The position numbers and the translations under genes are program-made. The notes under the pieces were generated by a model, which searched no databases, was not told where the DNA came from, and saw only the letters and a list, made by a program, of their open reading frames with translations. From Archangium violaceum (GTDB lineage: Bacteria; Myxococcota; Myxococcia; Myxococcales; Myxococcaceae), in NCBI RefSeq assembly GCF_016859125.1, contig NZ_CP069338.1:9799501-9863500 (forward strand): a stretch of DNA of 64,000 nucleotides. Direction: 5' to 3'. Shown here piece by piece: positions 24,168 through 32,823 of the stretch; the first letter of the stretch is position 1; every line of letters begins with the position of its first letter.

Positions 24168-25442
24168 TTATTGGGATTTGAGAATGGTGCGCAGCGTCTG
24201 GGCCAGCTCGTCGAGCCGCACGGGCGTGGGATCGCCCCCCGCCATGCGCTTGAGCTGGGCCTGGCCGCTCTGACGCTCGGCCTCGCCGAGCACCAGTGTG
24301 AAGACGGCGCCCACCTTGTCCGCGCGCTTCATCTGGCTCTTGAGGCTGCCGCCGCGCGTGTCGAACTCCACGCGGAAGCCCTCGCGGCGCAGCCGGCTGG
24401 TCAGCGTGAAGCCCGCGTCCGCCGAGCCCTCGTCCGCCACCGCGATGAAGAGATCCGTCCGCCGCCCGAACTGCTGACCGCTCTCCTTGAGCAGCAGACA
24501 GAGCCGATCCAACCCCAGTCCGAAGCCCACTGCGGGCACGTCCGGCCCGCCCAGGCTCTTCACCAGCTTGTCGTAGCGGCCTCCACCGCCCACGGTGCTG
24601 GCGGTGCCCAGCACGGGGTGCGCGGCGATGAACTCGAACGTGGTGCGCGTGTAGTAGTCCAGCCCGCGCATGATGCGGGGGTTGACGACGTATTTGATCT
24701 CCAGCGCGTCCAGCTTGCGCTGCACCTCGGCGAAGTGCGCGCGGCACGGATCGCACAGCGACTCGAGGATGTTGGGCGCGGCGCTGGCGATCTGCTGGCA
24801 GCGCTCGTTCTTGCAGTCGAGCACCCGCAGCGGGTTCTTCTCCAGGCGCACCTGGCAGTCCGAGCACAGCTCGCTCGAGTGCGCACGCAGGTGCTCCACC
24901 AACCGCGTCTGGTAGGCGGGCCGGCACGCGTCGTCGCCCAGCGAGTTGATGTTGAGCGACACGTCCGTCAGCCCCAGCTTGAGCAGGAGCTGCACGACCA
25001 TGTCCATCAGCTCCACGTCCTGAGCGGGCTCCTTGGAGCCGTAGCCCTCGGCGCCGATCTGGTGGAATTGACGGTAGCGGCCCGTCTTCATCCGCTCGTA
25101 GCGGAACATGGGGCCCATGTAGAACCAGCGAGTGAGCGGCTCCTGGTTCACCACCGAGTGCTCGATGTACGCGCGCGCCGCCGGAGCGGTGCCCTCGGGA
25201 CGCAGGGACAGGCTGCGGCCGCCCTTGTCCTCGAAGGTGTACATCTCCTTGCCGACGATGTCGGTCGTCTCGCCCACGCTGCGCACGAAGAGCGCGGTGT
25301 CCTCCACCATGGGCGTGCGCACCTCACCGTAGCCGAAGAGCGAGAACAGCTCCCGGGCGGTGCGCTCGACGTGCTGCCAGACCTCCACGTCGCCGGGGAG
25401 GATGTCGTTCATGCCCTTGACGCCGGTGATCTTCTGACTCAC
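24168..25442 (-). CDS. hisS: histidyl-tRNA synthetase
   Basis: A 424-residue class II synthetase. Motif 2 is around FRYERMKTGRYRQFHQIGAE, the histidine-binding motif is GLDYYTRTTFEF, and motif 3 is AVGFGLGLDRL. The C-terminal anticodon-binding domain ends at TLRTILKSQ. A CxxC pair set in the insertion (CSDCQ and CDPC, with CKNERC between) is consistent with a small zinc-type element in some HisRS. The start is a GTG overlapping the psd stop (GTGA) with GGAG 7 bases ahead, so it is coupled to psd. Confidence 0.95.
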   Translation of the reverse strand: MSQKITGVKGMNDILPGDVEVWQHVERTARELFSLFGYGEVRTPMVEDTALFVRSVGETTDIVGKEMYTFEDKGGRSLSLRPEGTAPAARAYIEHSVVNQEPLTRWFYMGPMFRYERMKTGRYRQFHQIGAEGYGSKEPAQDVELMDMVVQLLLKLGLTDVSLNINSLGDDACRPAYQTRLVEHLRAHSSELCSDCQVRLEKNPLRVLDCKNERCQQIASAAPNILESLCDPCRAHFAEVQRKLDALEIKYVVNPRIMRGLDYYTRTTFEFIAAHPVLGTASTVGGGGRYDKLVKSLGGPDVPAVGFGLGLDRLCLLLKESGQQFGRRTDLFIAVADEGSADAGFTLTSRLRREGFRVEFDTRGGSLKSQMKRADKVGAVFTLVLGEAERQSGQAQLKRMAGGDPTPVRLDELAQTLRTILKSQ

Positions 25443-26281
25443 GGAATTTCTCCAATACGCCGGCCCATGCGAACCACCGCCTCGGGCTGGAAGCTGTCGT
25501 CCCACTTCACGCGCCCCGGCTCGAAGACGAGGATGACGGTGGAGCCCATCTCGAAGCGGCCCAGCTCCCCACCCTTCTCCACGGGGATGGGGGTGTCGAA
25601 GCGGTGCACCTTGCCCGGCTTGCCCTCGTGGGTGATGACGTCCTCGTACGCGGCGCGGATGCGCGACACGCACGTGGCGCCCACCTTCACCACGGCGCAC
25701 TTGCCGGCCACGGTGTCCAGGTACGTGACGAGCCGCTCGTTGACGCAGAAGAGCGCCTGCTTGTTCTTCACCGAGGCCGGGTTGACGGGCCAGAACTCAC
25801 CGGGGATGTACGAGTACCCGGTGATCTTCCCGCCCAGCGGCGAGTGGATGCGGTGGTAGTCGCGCGGGGACAGGTAGATGGTGGTCCAGGCGCCGCCGTG
25901 GAAGGGCTTCGCGGCCGTCTCGTCCCCGAGCAGCTCGCCCACGGTGTAGTGGATGCCCTTGGCCTGCATCACCCGCCCGTGCTCGGCGTAGCCCACCTGG
26001 GACACGGCGCCGTCCACCGGAGACACCACCACCTTCTCGCCCGGATCCACGGGACGCGAGCCGACCTTCAGCCCGCGGGTGAAGAACTCCGCGAACGTGG
26101 GGTAGTGCTCCAGGGCGTGCTCCGCCTCGGCCAGGTCCACGTTGTACGCCTTGGCGAAGGCCTTGATGGCGGCCCGGTGCAACGGCGCCGGAGCGGGCAG
26201 GCGCGTGGCCATCCCCACCGCCGTGGACAGGGCGGACTTGGGGAGGATCTGCATCAGCTTCATGAAGGTCTGTTCGTTCAT
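25439..26281 (-). CDS. psd: phosphatidylserine decarboxylase proenzyme
   Basis: 280 residues, the length of membrane-associated bacterial Psd. It shows YLSPRDYHRIHSP, the catalytic histidine/aspartate region of the family, and the self-cleavage site as MGST near residue 247, where most proteobacterial enzymes have LGST. The serine and following threonine are kept, so maturation to the pyruvoyl form should still work. It converts phosphatidylserine to phosphatidylethanolamine on the inner membrane. Followed by hisS with a 4-base overlap. Confidence 0.95.
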   Translation of the reverse strand: MNEQTFMKLMQILPKSALSTAVGMATRLPAPAPLHRAAIKAFAKAYNVDLAEAEHALEHYPTFAEFFTRGLKVGSRPVDPGEKVVVSPVDGAVSQVGYAEHGRVMQAKGIHYTVGELLGDETAAKPFHGGAWTTIYLSPRDYHRIHSPLGGKITGYSYIPGEFWPVNPASVKNKQALFCVNERLVTYLDTVAGKCAVVKVGATCVSRIRAAYEDVITHEGKPGKVHRFDTPIPVEKGGELGRFEMGSTVILVFEPGRVKWDDSFQPEAVVRMGRRIGEIP

Positions 26282-26333
26282 GACCCGTGGTTTCCGCGTG
26301 AAGGATTCTGGGAGTTGGATGCGCGAGGCCGCT

Positions 26334-27056
26334 TCAGCGACCGCCGTCCGGGGTGGAGCCGGTCGTACCGCCGTCGCTGGGGATCTCCTGGATCGCGCTC
26401 CGGGGCACCATACCGAGCACCTTGCCGTCTTCGACGATCAACAATTGATCCTGCAGCTGGCCATACTGCTGGCGACACGCCAGGCGGTCCGCCAATTCCC
26501 AGCGATCGCGGGGTCCACGACCCTTGACCTCCAACTGCTCGCCCTTCTGGAAGCAGCCGGAGAAGGCGCTCGCCAGCTCGGACACCGGAGTGCCGATCCC
26601 AGGAGCGCCCGCCGTTCCGGCGTCGGTGCCAGCGTCGACGGCCGCTTCAGGGGTCTCGACGTTCGAGGGGGGCTCCGCGGCCCTGGCGGCGGCGGTGGAA
26701 TCCGCGGGCATCGTCCCCGGCTCGCGAATCTGCTCCAGGACGTCGGCCTTGGCCTGGTCCCGGGCCGCGGCCAGCTGCTTGCCCGCATTGATGCGTGCGC
26801 GCAGTTCGTTGGCCGCCGCCGCGTCCAGACTATCCGCCGGGACCTGGGCGAGCAGGGACTCCACCTCGGCCAGTTCCGGATCCACGAAGGCGTCATCCCC
26901 CTTCGCCGCGTACAGCTTGCCGAAGCGCGTATGCGCCTGGGCGTACGCCTCGGAGGGCTGGGCGGGCTTGCGGCAAGCCAAGGGAGCCGCGGACAACAAG
27001 AGAGCCGTCAGGAGGCCGGCGAGCGTCCGGCCGCGAAAGGAGCTGTAGGTACGCAC
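26334..27056 (-). CDS. lipoprotein, unknown function
   Basis: 240 residues from a GTG start. The signal MRTYSSFRGRTLAGLLTALLLSAAPLAC ends in a lipobox at Cys28. The mature part has a helical repeat-like stretch (FVDPELAEVESLLAQVPADSLDAAA), an Ala/Glu/Pro-rich linker around 110-150, then a compact region with two cysteines (SGCFQKG and RLACRQQ) that could form a disulfide, and a low-complexity Asp/Gly/Thr tail. No family recognised. It lies 52 bases upstream of psd on the same strand and may be co-transcribed. Confidence 0.65.
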   Translation of the reverse strand: MRTYSSFRGRTLAGLLTALLLSAAPLACRKPAQPSEAYAQAHTRFGKLYAAKGDDAFVDPELAEVESLLAQVPADSLDAAAANELRARINAGKQLAAARDQAKADVLEQIREPGTMPADSTAAARAAEPPSNVETPEAAVDAGTDAGTAGAPGIGTPVSELASAFSGCFQKGEQLEVKGRGPRDRWELADRLACRQQYGQLQDQLLIVEDGKVLGMVPRSAIQEIPSDGGTTGSTPDGGR

Positions 27057-27191
27057 GGGGCCGGTTTTCTACGCCATTTCCAGGCCGCCGCGCCCCTTTT
27101 TCGTGCCTCCCTGCTTCCTGGCCGACTCACGCCCATGCCGGCAGTGAGCCCGGGCGCCTGACGGGCCCTGGTCGAGGAACCGGTGCGAGGG

Positions 27192-27923
27192 CTACACTCC
27201 GAGGAACAGGCGCTTGCCGAAGTTCAGCGCCAGCGACGCATCGAAGATCTTCTGCGCCGCCGACTCGATGTCGTACTCCACCCGGAGGTACTCCACCGTG
27301 CGCGCCCCGGTGTCGCAAATCACGAAGCACGCCCGGTTGTCGTAGTCCCGCGGCTGGCCCACGCTGCCCACCGAGATGATGTACTTGTAGCCCCGGCGGA
27401 TGCCGAACTTCTGGGCCACCACGTCATGCACCTCGCCATTGCCAATGGCGAACGCCTTGCACAGGTGGCTGTGCCCGATGAACGTCACCTCGGGCAGGTG
27501 CTCCACATATGGCGCGAGCTCCCGCGCCTGCTCCAGCGCGAAGATGTACTCGTACGCCTTGGGCTCCACCGGCGAGCCATGGCTGAAGCCCACATCGCCG
27601 ATCCGGTACGTGTACGGCAGGCTCCTGAGCCACTCCATGTTCTCGTCGGACAGCACGCTGGCGGACCAGTCCAGCGCGTGGCGGGCGGCGTCGTAGTAGT
27701 ACGAGTAGTCCATCCGCCCGGCCACCGCCGCGTCGTGGTTGCCCAGCAGCGTGACCTCCGTCACCGAGCGCACCAGATCGCAGCAGGCATTGGGCGAGGC
27801 CCCGTAGCCCACCACGTCTCCCAGCGAGACGAGCCGATCCACCTTCTGCTCTTCCGCGACGCGCAGCACCTCCGTCAGTGCCTCGATGTTGGAGTGGATG
27901 TCGGAGATGATCGCGATTCGCAT
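27192..27923 (-). CDS. calcineurin-like metallophosphoesterase (YfcE/MJ0936 type)
   Basis: 243 residues with the full dimetal set in order: SDIHSN (residues 7-12), GDVVGYG near 35, GNHDA near 61, a histidine in SHGSP near 114 and GHSH near 150. Length and motif spacing fit small bacterial phosphodiesterases with loose substrate range. It is cytoplasmic, with no signal. It follows the PilZ gene 28 bases downstream on the same strand and is likely co-transcribed. A link to cyclic-nucleotide turnover is possible but unsupported. Confidence 0.85.
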   Translation of the reverse strand: MRIAIISDIHSNIEALTEVLRVAEEQKVDRLVSLGDVVGYGASPNACCDLVRSVTEVTLLGNHDAAVAGRMDYSYYYDAARHALDWSASVLSDENMEWLRSLPYTYRIGDVGFSHGSPVEPKAYEYIFALEQARELAPYVEHLPEVTFIGHSHLCKAFAIGNGEVHDVVAQKFGIRRGYKYIISVGSVGQPRDYDNRACFVICDTGARTVEYLRVEYDIESAAQKIFDASLALNFGKRLFLGV

Positions 27924-27951
27924 GTGGGCCTCGCCGGTCCCAGGTCCGAGC

Positions 27952-28299
27952 TCAGTTGCCGAACGTGGGTCCTCGCTGCTCTTCGGAGATGATGCGCCTC
28001 AGCAGTGCCAGCGCGCCAGAATCCAGCACTTCGAACTTCAACCCCATCCCCGGTGGGCCTTTATCCTGCCGCTGCGGCCGGCTCCACACCACCGTGGCCT
28101 CGGCCTCCACCTCGCGGGCCGGCCCGCCGCTCAGCCGCAACAGCGTCCGGCGCCCCGTATCCAGCGGAGTATTCGTCTGCAGGAACAGCCCCCCCTCGCT
28201 CAAGTTCGCGATACGCGCGTAGAGGGTGATGTTTTCCGACTCGCACCAACAGCGCAAGCGCGAGGGGAAACGTACGTACTTTCGGTTCTCCGTCCGCAA
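27952..28299 (-). CDS. PilZ-domain c-di-GMP binding protein
   Basis: A stand-alone 115-residue PilZ protein. The N-terminal RxxxR is Arg6-Lys-Tyr-Val-Arg10. The second motif, N32-x-S34-x-x-G37 in NLSEGG, is complete, so c-di-GMP binding is expected. The core ends with VVWSRPQ and GMGLKFEVL, standard PilZ strands. The start is a TTG preceded by GGAGG at 9 bases. A diguanylate cyclase encoded at 12 kb could supply ligand. It has its own promoter and precedes the phosphoesterase gene. Confidence 0.85.
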   Translation of the reverse strand: MRTENRKYVRFPSRLRCWCESENITLYARIANLSEGGLFLQTNTPLDTGRRTLLRLSGGPAREVEAEATVVWSRPQRQDKGPPGMGLKFEVLDSGALALLRRIISEEQRGPTFGN

Positions 28300-28392
28300 C
28301 CCGCTTGTCCTCCGCTGCGCGGCCGTCCCGCCCCGCCCTCTCCCCCATCCACCCGCCGCTTTTTTCCCAGGAATCGAGATTCGCGAACGCGC

Positions 28393-28421
28393 AGATTAGT
28401 GACAGCGTAAAATTCCGTCAA
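28393..28421 (-). promoter_or_regulatory. sigma-70-type promoter of the PilZ gene
   Basis: On the minus strand TTGACG (28421-28416), a 17-base spacer and TAATCT (28398-28393). Initiation near 28386 leaves a leader of about 87 bases before the TTG start at 28299. The -35 box abuts the terminator stem of the upstream sugar-kinase gene. Confidence 0.55.
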
Positions 28422-28444
28422 GGAGGGGGTTCTTCCCCCCCTCC
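28422..28444 (-). terminator. terminator of the PfkB-family gene
   Basis: On the minus strand GGAGGGGG pairs with CCCCCTCC around a loop of about 7 bases, beginning 11 bases after the kinase stop. The following bases (TTGACGGAATTTT) are only partly T-rich. Confidence 0.55.
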
Positions 28445-28454
28445 CGGAGCCGGC

Positions 28455-29378
28455 TCAGCCCTCCAGGGGGCCCAGGTCCTCGAAGTGCGTGAGGCGCTTG
28501 AAGTCGGAGAAGCGGGCGCGGATCTCCGCGCGGCTCACCTCGCGCAGGCGCTCGAGGCTGAACTTCTCCACGGTGAAGGAGGCCATGACGCTGCCCATCA
28601 CCATGGCGCGGCGGAGCACCTCGGTGTCCACGTGGCTGGCGATGGCCAGCGTGCCCATGAAGCCACCGGCGAAGGTGTCTCCGGCGCCAGTCGGGTCGAA
28701 CACGTCGGCCAGGGGCATGGCCGGACAGGCGAAGATGTGCTCCTGCTCGAAGAGGAGCGCGCCGTACTCACCGCGCTTGACCACCACGCGCTGGGGCCCC
28801 ATGGCGAGGATGGCGCGGGCGGCGCGGACGATGTTGTGCTCGCCGGAGAGCTGGCGCGCCTCGGCGTCGTTGACGAAGAGCAGGTTGACGCGCTTGAGCG
28901 TCTTGAGGAGCGCCGGGCGGCTGCCGTTGATCCAGAAGTTCATGGTGTCAGCGGCCACCAGCTTGGGCGCCTTCACCTGGTCCACCACCTGGGACTGGAG
29001 CTCGGGGTGGATGTTGCCCAGGAAGACGAACTGGGCGTCGCGGTACTTCTCGGGCAGGCGGGGCGAGAAGGACTGGAAGACGTTGAGCTGGGTGTCGAGC
29101 GTCTCGGCCTCGTTGAGCTGCCAGCCGTAGCGGCCCTTCCAGCGGAAGGTGCGGCCCTTCTCCCGGGTGACGCCCTCGAGGTCCACGCCTCGGGCCTCGA
29201 GGAACTCCAGGTGGGCCTGGGGGAAGTCCTCGCCCACCACCGCCACCACCTGCGTGGGAGCGAAGAAGGACGCCGAGGTGGAGAAGTAGGTGGCGGAGCC
29301 GCCGAGGACGTCCTCCTTCAGCCCGAAGGGGGTTTCCACCGAGTCCAGCGCGACCGAGCCAACGACGAGAAGAGACAT
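28455..29378 (-). CDS. PfkB/ribokinase-family kinase
   Basis: 307 residues. The N-terminal GSVALDSVETP and GGSATYFS segment forms the substrate lid and pocket. The C-terminal signature DPTGAGDTFAGG (about 227-238) carries the catalytic aspartate and anion hole, so the kinase should be active. No lid residues point to a specific sugar. Some enzymes of this shape act on nucleosides. ATG 29378 is used rather than an upstream in-frame start because the kinase fold begins immediately (MSLLVVGSVALD). A GGCACGGG/CCCGTGCC hairpin (29410-29442) lies upstream, between it and mlaD. Confidence 0.85.
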   Translation of the reverse strand: MSLLVVGSVALDSVETPFGLKEDVLGGSATYFSTSASFFAPTQVVAVVGEDFPQAHLEFLEARGVDLEGVTREKGRTFRWKGRYGWQLNEAETLDTQLNVFQSFSPRLPEKYRDAQFVFLGNIHPELQSQVVDQVKAPKLVAADTMNFWINGSRPALLKTLKRVNLLFVNDAEARQLSGEHNIVRAARAILAMGPQRVVVKRGEYGALLFEQEHIFACPAMPLADVFDPTGAGDTFAGGFMGTLAIASHVDTEVLRRAMVMGSVMASFTVEKFSLERLREVSRAEIRARFSDFKRLTHFEDLGPLEG

Positions 29379-29490
29379 GGGCGTTCCAGGGGGAGAGGCC
29401 GTCAAGACTGGCACGGGGCTCTCCCAGAAGACCGCCCGTGCCTGTGCGAGGTACGACTTTTCAGCCAGTCAGGTCAAGCCGGAACCCCAC

Positions 29491-31017
29491 TCAGGGCGAG
29501 GGCAGGACAGGCAGGATGGACTTCAGATCGTCATCCGTGAAGTAGATGCCGCCACCGAAGAAGAAGTCCCGGCCGGCGAGCATGCGGCGCGTGTTCAGAT
29601 CGTGCTGGGGGTTGTTGAGGATGTCGTCCACGCCAGCGGTGATGAAGAGCCGGTCGAATGCCTGGGCCCTGAGCGAGGTGCGGATGCGTGGATAGCGCAG
29701 CTCGTCCACGGAGAAGTTGAAGGCATCCATCCTCAACATCAGGTGATCCTTGAAGAAGTGGAAGTCCGCGCCCACGCCGCCGGTGGACTCGATGATACCG
29801 AAGCGCAGCGTGGTGAAGTAGTAGCGCTTGGCGAACTGCGCGCTGAACTTGATGCCCTCGCGGGTGATCTTCTGCTGCTGGATGACGGGCTCGCCCGAGC
29901 TGGGCGGGTTGGACTGGATCGTCTGCGTCTCGATGGTGCCGCGCGGATCATCCACCAGCTCCAGCAGGTAGTACTTGTCCGGCCTGGGGGCCAGCCGCAG
30001 CGACAGGCTGTTCTTCGAGGACCCCTGCCCCATCAGGTAGGTGGCCTGCAGGCCCACCTCCGTCTGCATGCCGGTGAGCCTGGAGGCCATGTCCGACAGG
30101 TCCTCCACGGACTCGGAGAGCTTCTGGCCCAGGCGCTTGTCGGCCACCAGCGCGCCCACGGCGCCCTCGCCGTTCTTCACCCGGGTGGTGACCTCCTCGA
30201 TGTTGGCCAGCGTCCTGTCCAGCCGGTTCATCGTCTGCTTCAGGCTGGCCACGCTCTCCTTCAGGTCCCCTTCCCCACCGCTGCCGACGATCTTCTGCAC
30301 CGTGGACAGCACCTCGCGGGTATCGCGGGTGATGTGCTCGATGTTCTGCACGATGTGGTGGACGCTCTCCTCGTTGGAGGCCGTCATGCCGCGCACGTCG
30401 GCGCTCACGCCCTCGAAGTTGCGCAGGATGGCGTCCAGCCGCTCGGAGCTGGCGCGCACCGTCAGGTCCACCGCGTCGGAGAGTCGCACCAGGTTGTCGA
30501 CGATGCGCTCGAGCGAGCCGGCGCCCTTGTCCCCGCCGAGCACGTCGCGCAGCGCCCCCGTCACCTGCTGGATGTCCGAGGTGATCTGACTGAGCGAGGC
30601 GAAGACGGCCTCCATGCCCTGCACGTCGATGACCTTGCGGATCTCCCCGTCGTGCGCCATGGGCGGGGTCATCTCGGTGCCCGGGTTGAGCTCCAACAGG
30701 TAGTCACCCAACAGGGACTCCGAGCGCTTGATCAGGGCGGCGTCCTGGTGCAGGGGCACGTCGCGGCGGATGCGCACGGTCACCTTCGCCCGGGTGCCCT
30801 CCAGCTTGACGTCCACGACCTCGCCCACGGGGATGCCGGCGATCTGGATGCGGCTCTTGGGCCCCAGCCCCGAGGCGTCCCGGAAGTAGGCGTGGGCCTG
30901 GTGGGCCTCGTCCTCGCCCAACCCCCCCTTGCGGGTGAAGAGGATGAAGCCGAAGAGGAACCCGCCGGCGATGATCACCAGCAGGCCGACTCGGAACGGT
31001 GTGATGAGCTTCTTCAC
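29491..31017 (-). CDS. mlaD: MlaD-like MCE protein with long beta-rich C-terminal region
   Basis: 508 residues, far longer than E. coli MlaD (about 180). It has an N-terminal membrane helix (10-28), the MCE domain (about 40-120, with SGLGPKSRIQIAGIPVGEV), a long helical region (about 130-310) rich in DIQQVTGAL/NLVRLSDAVD-type heptads, then 190 residues of amphipathic strands (SLSLRLAPRPDKYYLLELVDDP, GIKFSAQFAKRYYFTTLRFG) ending LPVLPSP. MCE proteins form hexameric lipid conduits anchored in the inner membrane. The helices could extend such a tube and the strand-rich end could reach toward the outer membrane. GTG start, third gene of the mlaE-F-D operon. Confidence 0.85.
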   Translation of the reverse strand: MKKLITPFRVGLLVIIAGGFLFGFILFTRKGGLGEDEAHQAHAYFRDASGLGPKSRIQIAGIPVGEVVDVKLEGTRAKVTVRIRRDVPLHQDAALIKRSESLLGDYLLELNPGTEMTPPMAHDGEIRKVIDVQGMEAVFASLSQITSDIQQVTGALRDVLGGDKGAGSLERIVDNLVRLSDAVDLTVRASSERLDAILRNFEGVSADVRGMTASNEESVHHIVQNIEHITRDTREVLSTVQKIVGSGGEGDLKESVASLKQTMNRLDRTLANIEEVTTRVKNGEGAVGALVADKRLGQKLSESVEDLSDMASRLTGMQTEVGLQATYLMGQGSSKNSLSLRLAPRPDKYYLLELVDDPRGTIETQTIQSNPPSSGEPVIQQQKITREGIKFSAQFAKRYYFTTLRFGIIESTGGVGADFHFFKDHLMLRMDAFNFSVDELRYPRIRTSLRAQAFDRLFITAGVDDILNNPQHDLNTRRMLAGRDFFFGGGIYFTDDDLKSILPVLPSP

Positions 31018-31036
31018 CGGGTGTAGCTCCTAATCA

Positions 31037-31771
31037 TTACTTTCCGAACCAGGTCTCGAGGAAGACCTTCACCGTCGGGTGCTGCGAGGCGCGCACCTGC
31101 TCCGGCGGTCCCTGCTCCAGGATGACGCCCTTGCTGAGGAAGGCGATCTGGTCCGCGATGTTGAAGGCCGAGGCGATGTCGTGACTGATGACGACACTGG
31201 TGATGCCCAACTCCCGCTGCGCCGCGAGGATCATCTCGTCCACGTAGTCGGTGGTGATGGGATCCAGCCCCGTGGTGGGCTCGTCATAGAGGACGATCTT
31301 CGGATTCATCACGATGGCGCGTGCCAGGCCCACGCGCTTGCGCATGCCGCCGGACAGGTCCGCCGGGAACTTGCTCTCCACGCTCTTCGGCAGACCCATC
31401 AGATCCAGCTTCGAGCGCACCAGCGCGCGGACCTCCTCCTCGGGCATCCTACTGTGCTCGCGCAGGGGGAAGGCCACGTTCTCATAGACGTCCATCGAGT
31501 CGAAGAGGGCCGCGGCCTGGAACACCATCCCGAACTTGCGCCGCACCCGCTCCAGCTCCTCGGCGCCCATGGGGACGAGGTCCTCGCCGTCGACGATGAC
31601 CCGACCCTGGTCCGGCTTGAGCAGGCCGATCATGTGCTTCATCAGCACCGTCTTGCCCGAACCCGAGCCCCCGAGGATGACACAGGTGCTGCCCGCGGGC
31701 ACGGCGAGGTCGATGCCCGTGAGGACCTTGGTCTCCCCGAAGGACTTGTGCAGGCCGACGATCTCGATCAT
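31037..31771 (-). CDS. mlaF: MlaF-type ABC transporter ATPase
   Basis: 244 residues with Walker A GGSGSGKT (34-41), Q-loop VFQAAALFDS, signature LSGGMRKR and Walker B IVLYDEPTTGLDP, then the switch histidine in VVISHD. The AALFDSMDVYENVAFPLRE segment is typical of MlaF and Ttg2A. It energises phospholipid movement with MlaE. ATG 31771 is used, though an in-frame GTG a few codons upstream, just after the mlaE stop, is also possible. Neither has a clear ribosome site, suggesting coupling to mlaE. Confidence 0.9.
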   Translation of the reverse strand: MIEIVGLHKSFGETKVLTGIDLAVPAGSTCVILGGSGSGKTVLMKHMIGLLKPDQGRVIVDGEDLVPMGAEELERVRRKFGMVFQAAALFDSMDVYENVAFPLREHSRMPEEEVRALVRSKLDLMGLPKSVESKFPADLSGGMRKRVGLARAIVMNPKIVLYDEPTTGLDPITTDYVDEMILAAQRELGITSVVISHDIASAFNIADQIAFLSKGVILEQGPPEQVRASQHPTVKVFLETWFGK

Positions 31772-31794
31772 CGGCGGGGGGTTCGTGTCCACGG

Positions 31795-32619
31795 TCAGTG
31801 CAGGAGGACCCCGACGATGAAGTCGAGGATGAAGATGGAGAGGGCGCTGGACACCATGGCCTCGGTGGTGGCCTTGCCCACGCCCTTGGCGCCACCCGAG
31901 GCGTTGAAGCCCTTGAAGCAGCAGACGAGCGTCACCGACAGGCCGAAGACGGCGCCCTTGATGAGCCCCTCGTAGACGTCCACCGGGTCCAACCACTGCT
32001 GGGTGCGGGTGATGAAGGTACCGGCCGACACGCCCTTGGTGCCCACGGAGACGGCGTAGGCGCCGAGGATGCCCGAGGTGTCGAAGAGCAGCGTGAGGAC
32101 GGGCACCATGAACAGGCCGGCCAGGATCCGGGGCACCAGGAGGAACTGGACGGGGTTGACGGCCATGGTCTCCAGGGCGTCCACCTGCTCGGTGACGCGC
32201 ATGGTGCCCAGCTCGGTGCACATGGCGGAGCCGGCGCGCATGGTGACCATCAGCGCGGAGAACACGGGGGCCAGCTCGCGCGTGAGGACGAGCGCCACCG
32301 TGGGGCCCACCAGGCTCTCCGCGTCGAACATCTCGAAGGCGCGCGAGGACTGGTGGGCGAACACCATGCCGGTGAAGAGCCCGGTGAGCAGGACGATGAA
32401 GACGCTGCCCACGCCCACGAAGTCCAGCTGGAAGAAGAGGTTCTGCCAGCGGAAGGGCCGGCGCACGCTCCAGCGGGCCACGTCCACCCCGAGGGTGACG
32501 AGGTTGCCCAACTCCTCCACGTTCGCGATGGCGCTCCGCCCCACGTCCTCCACGGAGCGGACGAGGAGGGAGGGAGGCTGAGGCTGCTGCTCCGCCTTCT
32601 GTGCGTTGTCGGATGCCAC
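31795..32619 (-). CDS. mlaE: MlaE-type ABC transporter permease
   Basis: 274 residues with an N-terminal amphipathic interface helix (RPFRWQNLFFQLDFVGVGSVFIV), about five further membrane helices and the conserved cytoplasmic loop GTMRVTEQVDALETMAVNP that couples to MlaF. A 25-residue polar N-terminal tail is extra. With MlaF and the MCE protein it forms the inner-membrane lipid-transport complex. First gene of the operon, GTG start. Divergent from the zinc-ribbon gene across 204 bases. MlaC for this complex may be the one at 3.0 kb, since none is adjacent. Confidence 0.9.
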   Translation of the reverse strand: MASDNAQKAEQQPQPPSLLVRSVEDVGRSAIANVEELGNLVTLGVDVARWSVRRPFRWQNLFFQLDFVGVGSVFIVLLTGLFTGMVFAHQSSRAFEMFDAESLVGPTVALVLTRELAPVFSALMVTMRAGSAMCTELGTMRVTEQVDALETMAVNPVQFLLVPRILAGLFMVPVLTLLFDTSGILGAYAVSVGTKGVSAGTFITRTQQWLDPVDVYEGLIKGAVFGLSVTLVCCFKGFNASGGAKGVGKATTEAMVSSALSIFILDFIVGVLLH

Positions 32620-32823
32620 GGGTGGGCCCTACTCTACGTGGCCCCATTCCCGGCACAAGCAATCGCGCTGGCCACCAGAGCCCCCCTCCGCCTCCCGGCA
32701 CCCCGGCCATCCAGGCTGTGTGACACGAGGCTCCACAAGGGGGTTTCTCCCGTGACCGCTTGCCGTTATGTTCCGCCGCCCTTTTTCATCCCCCTTCATT
32801 AAAGAAGCGAGAAGCACACAGTC

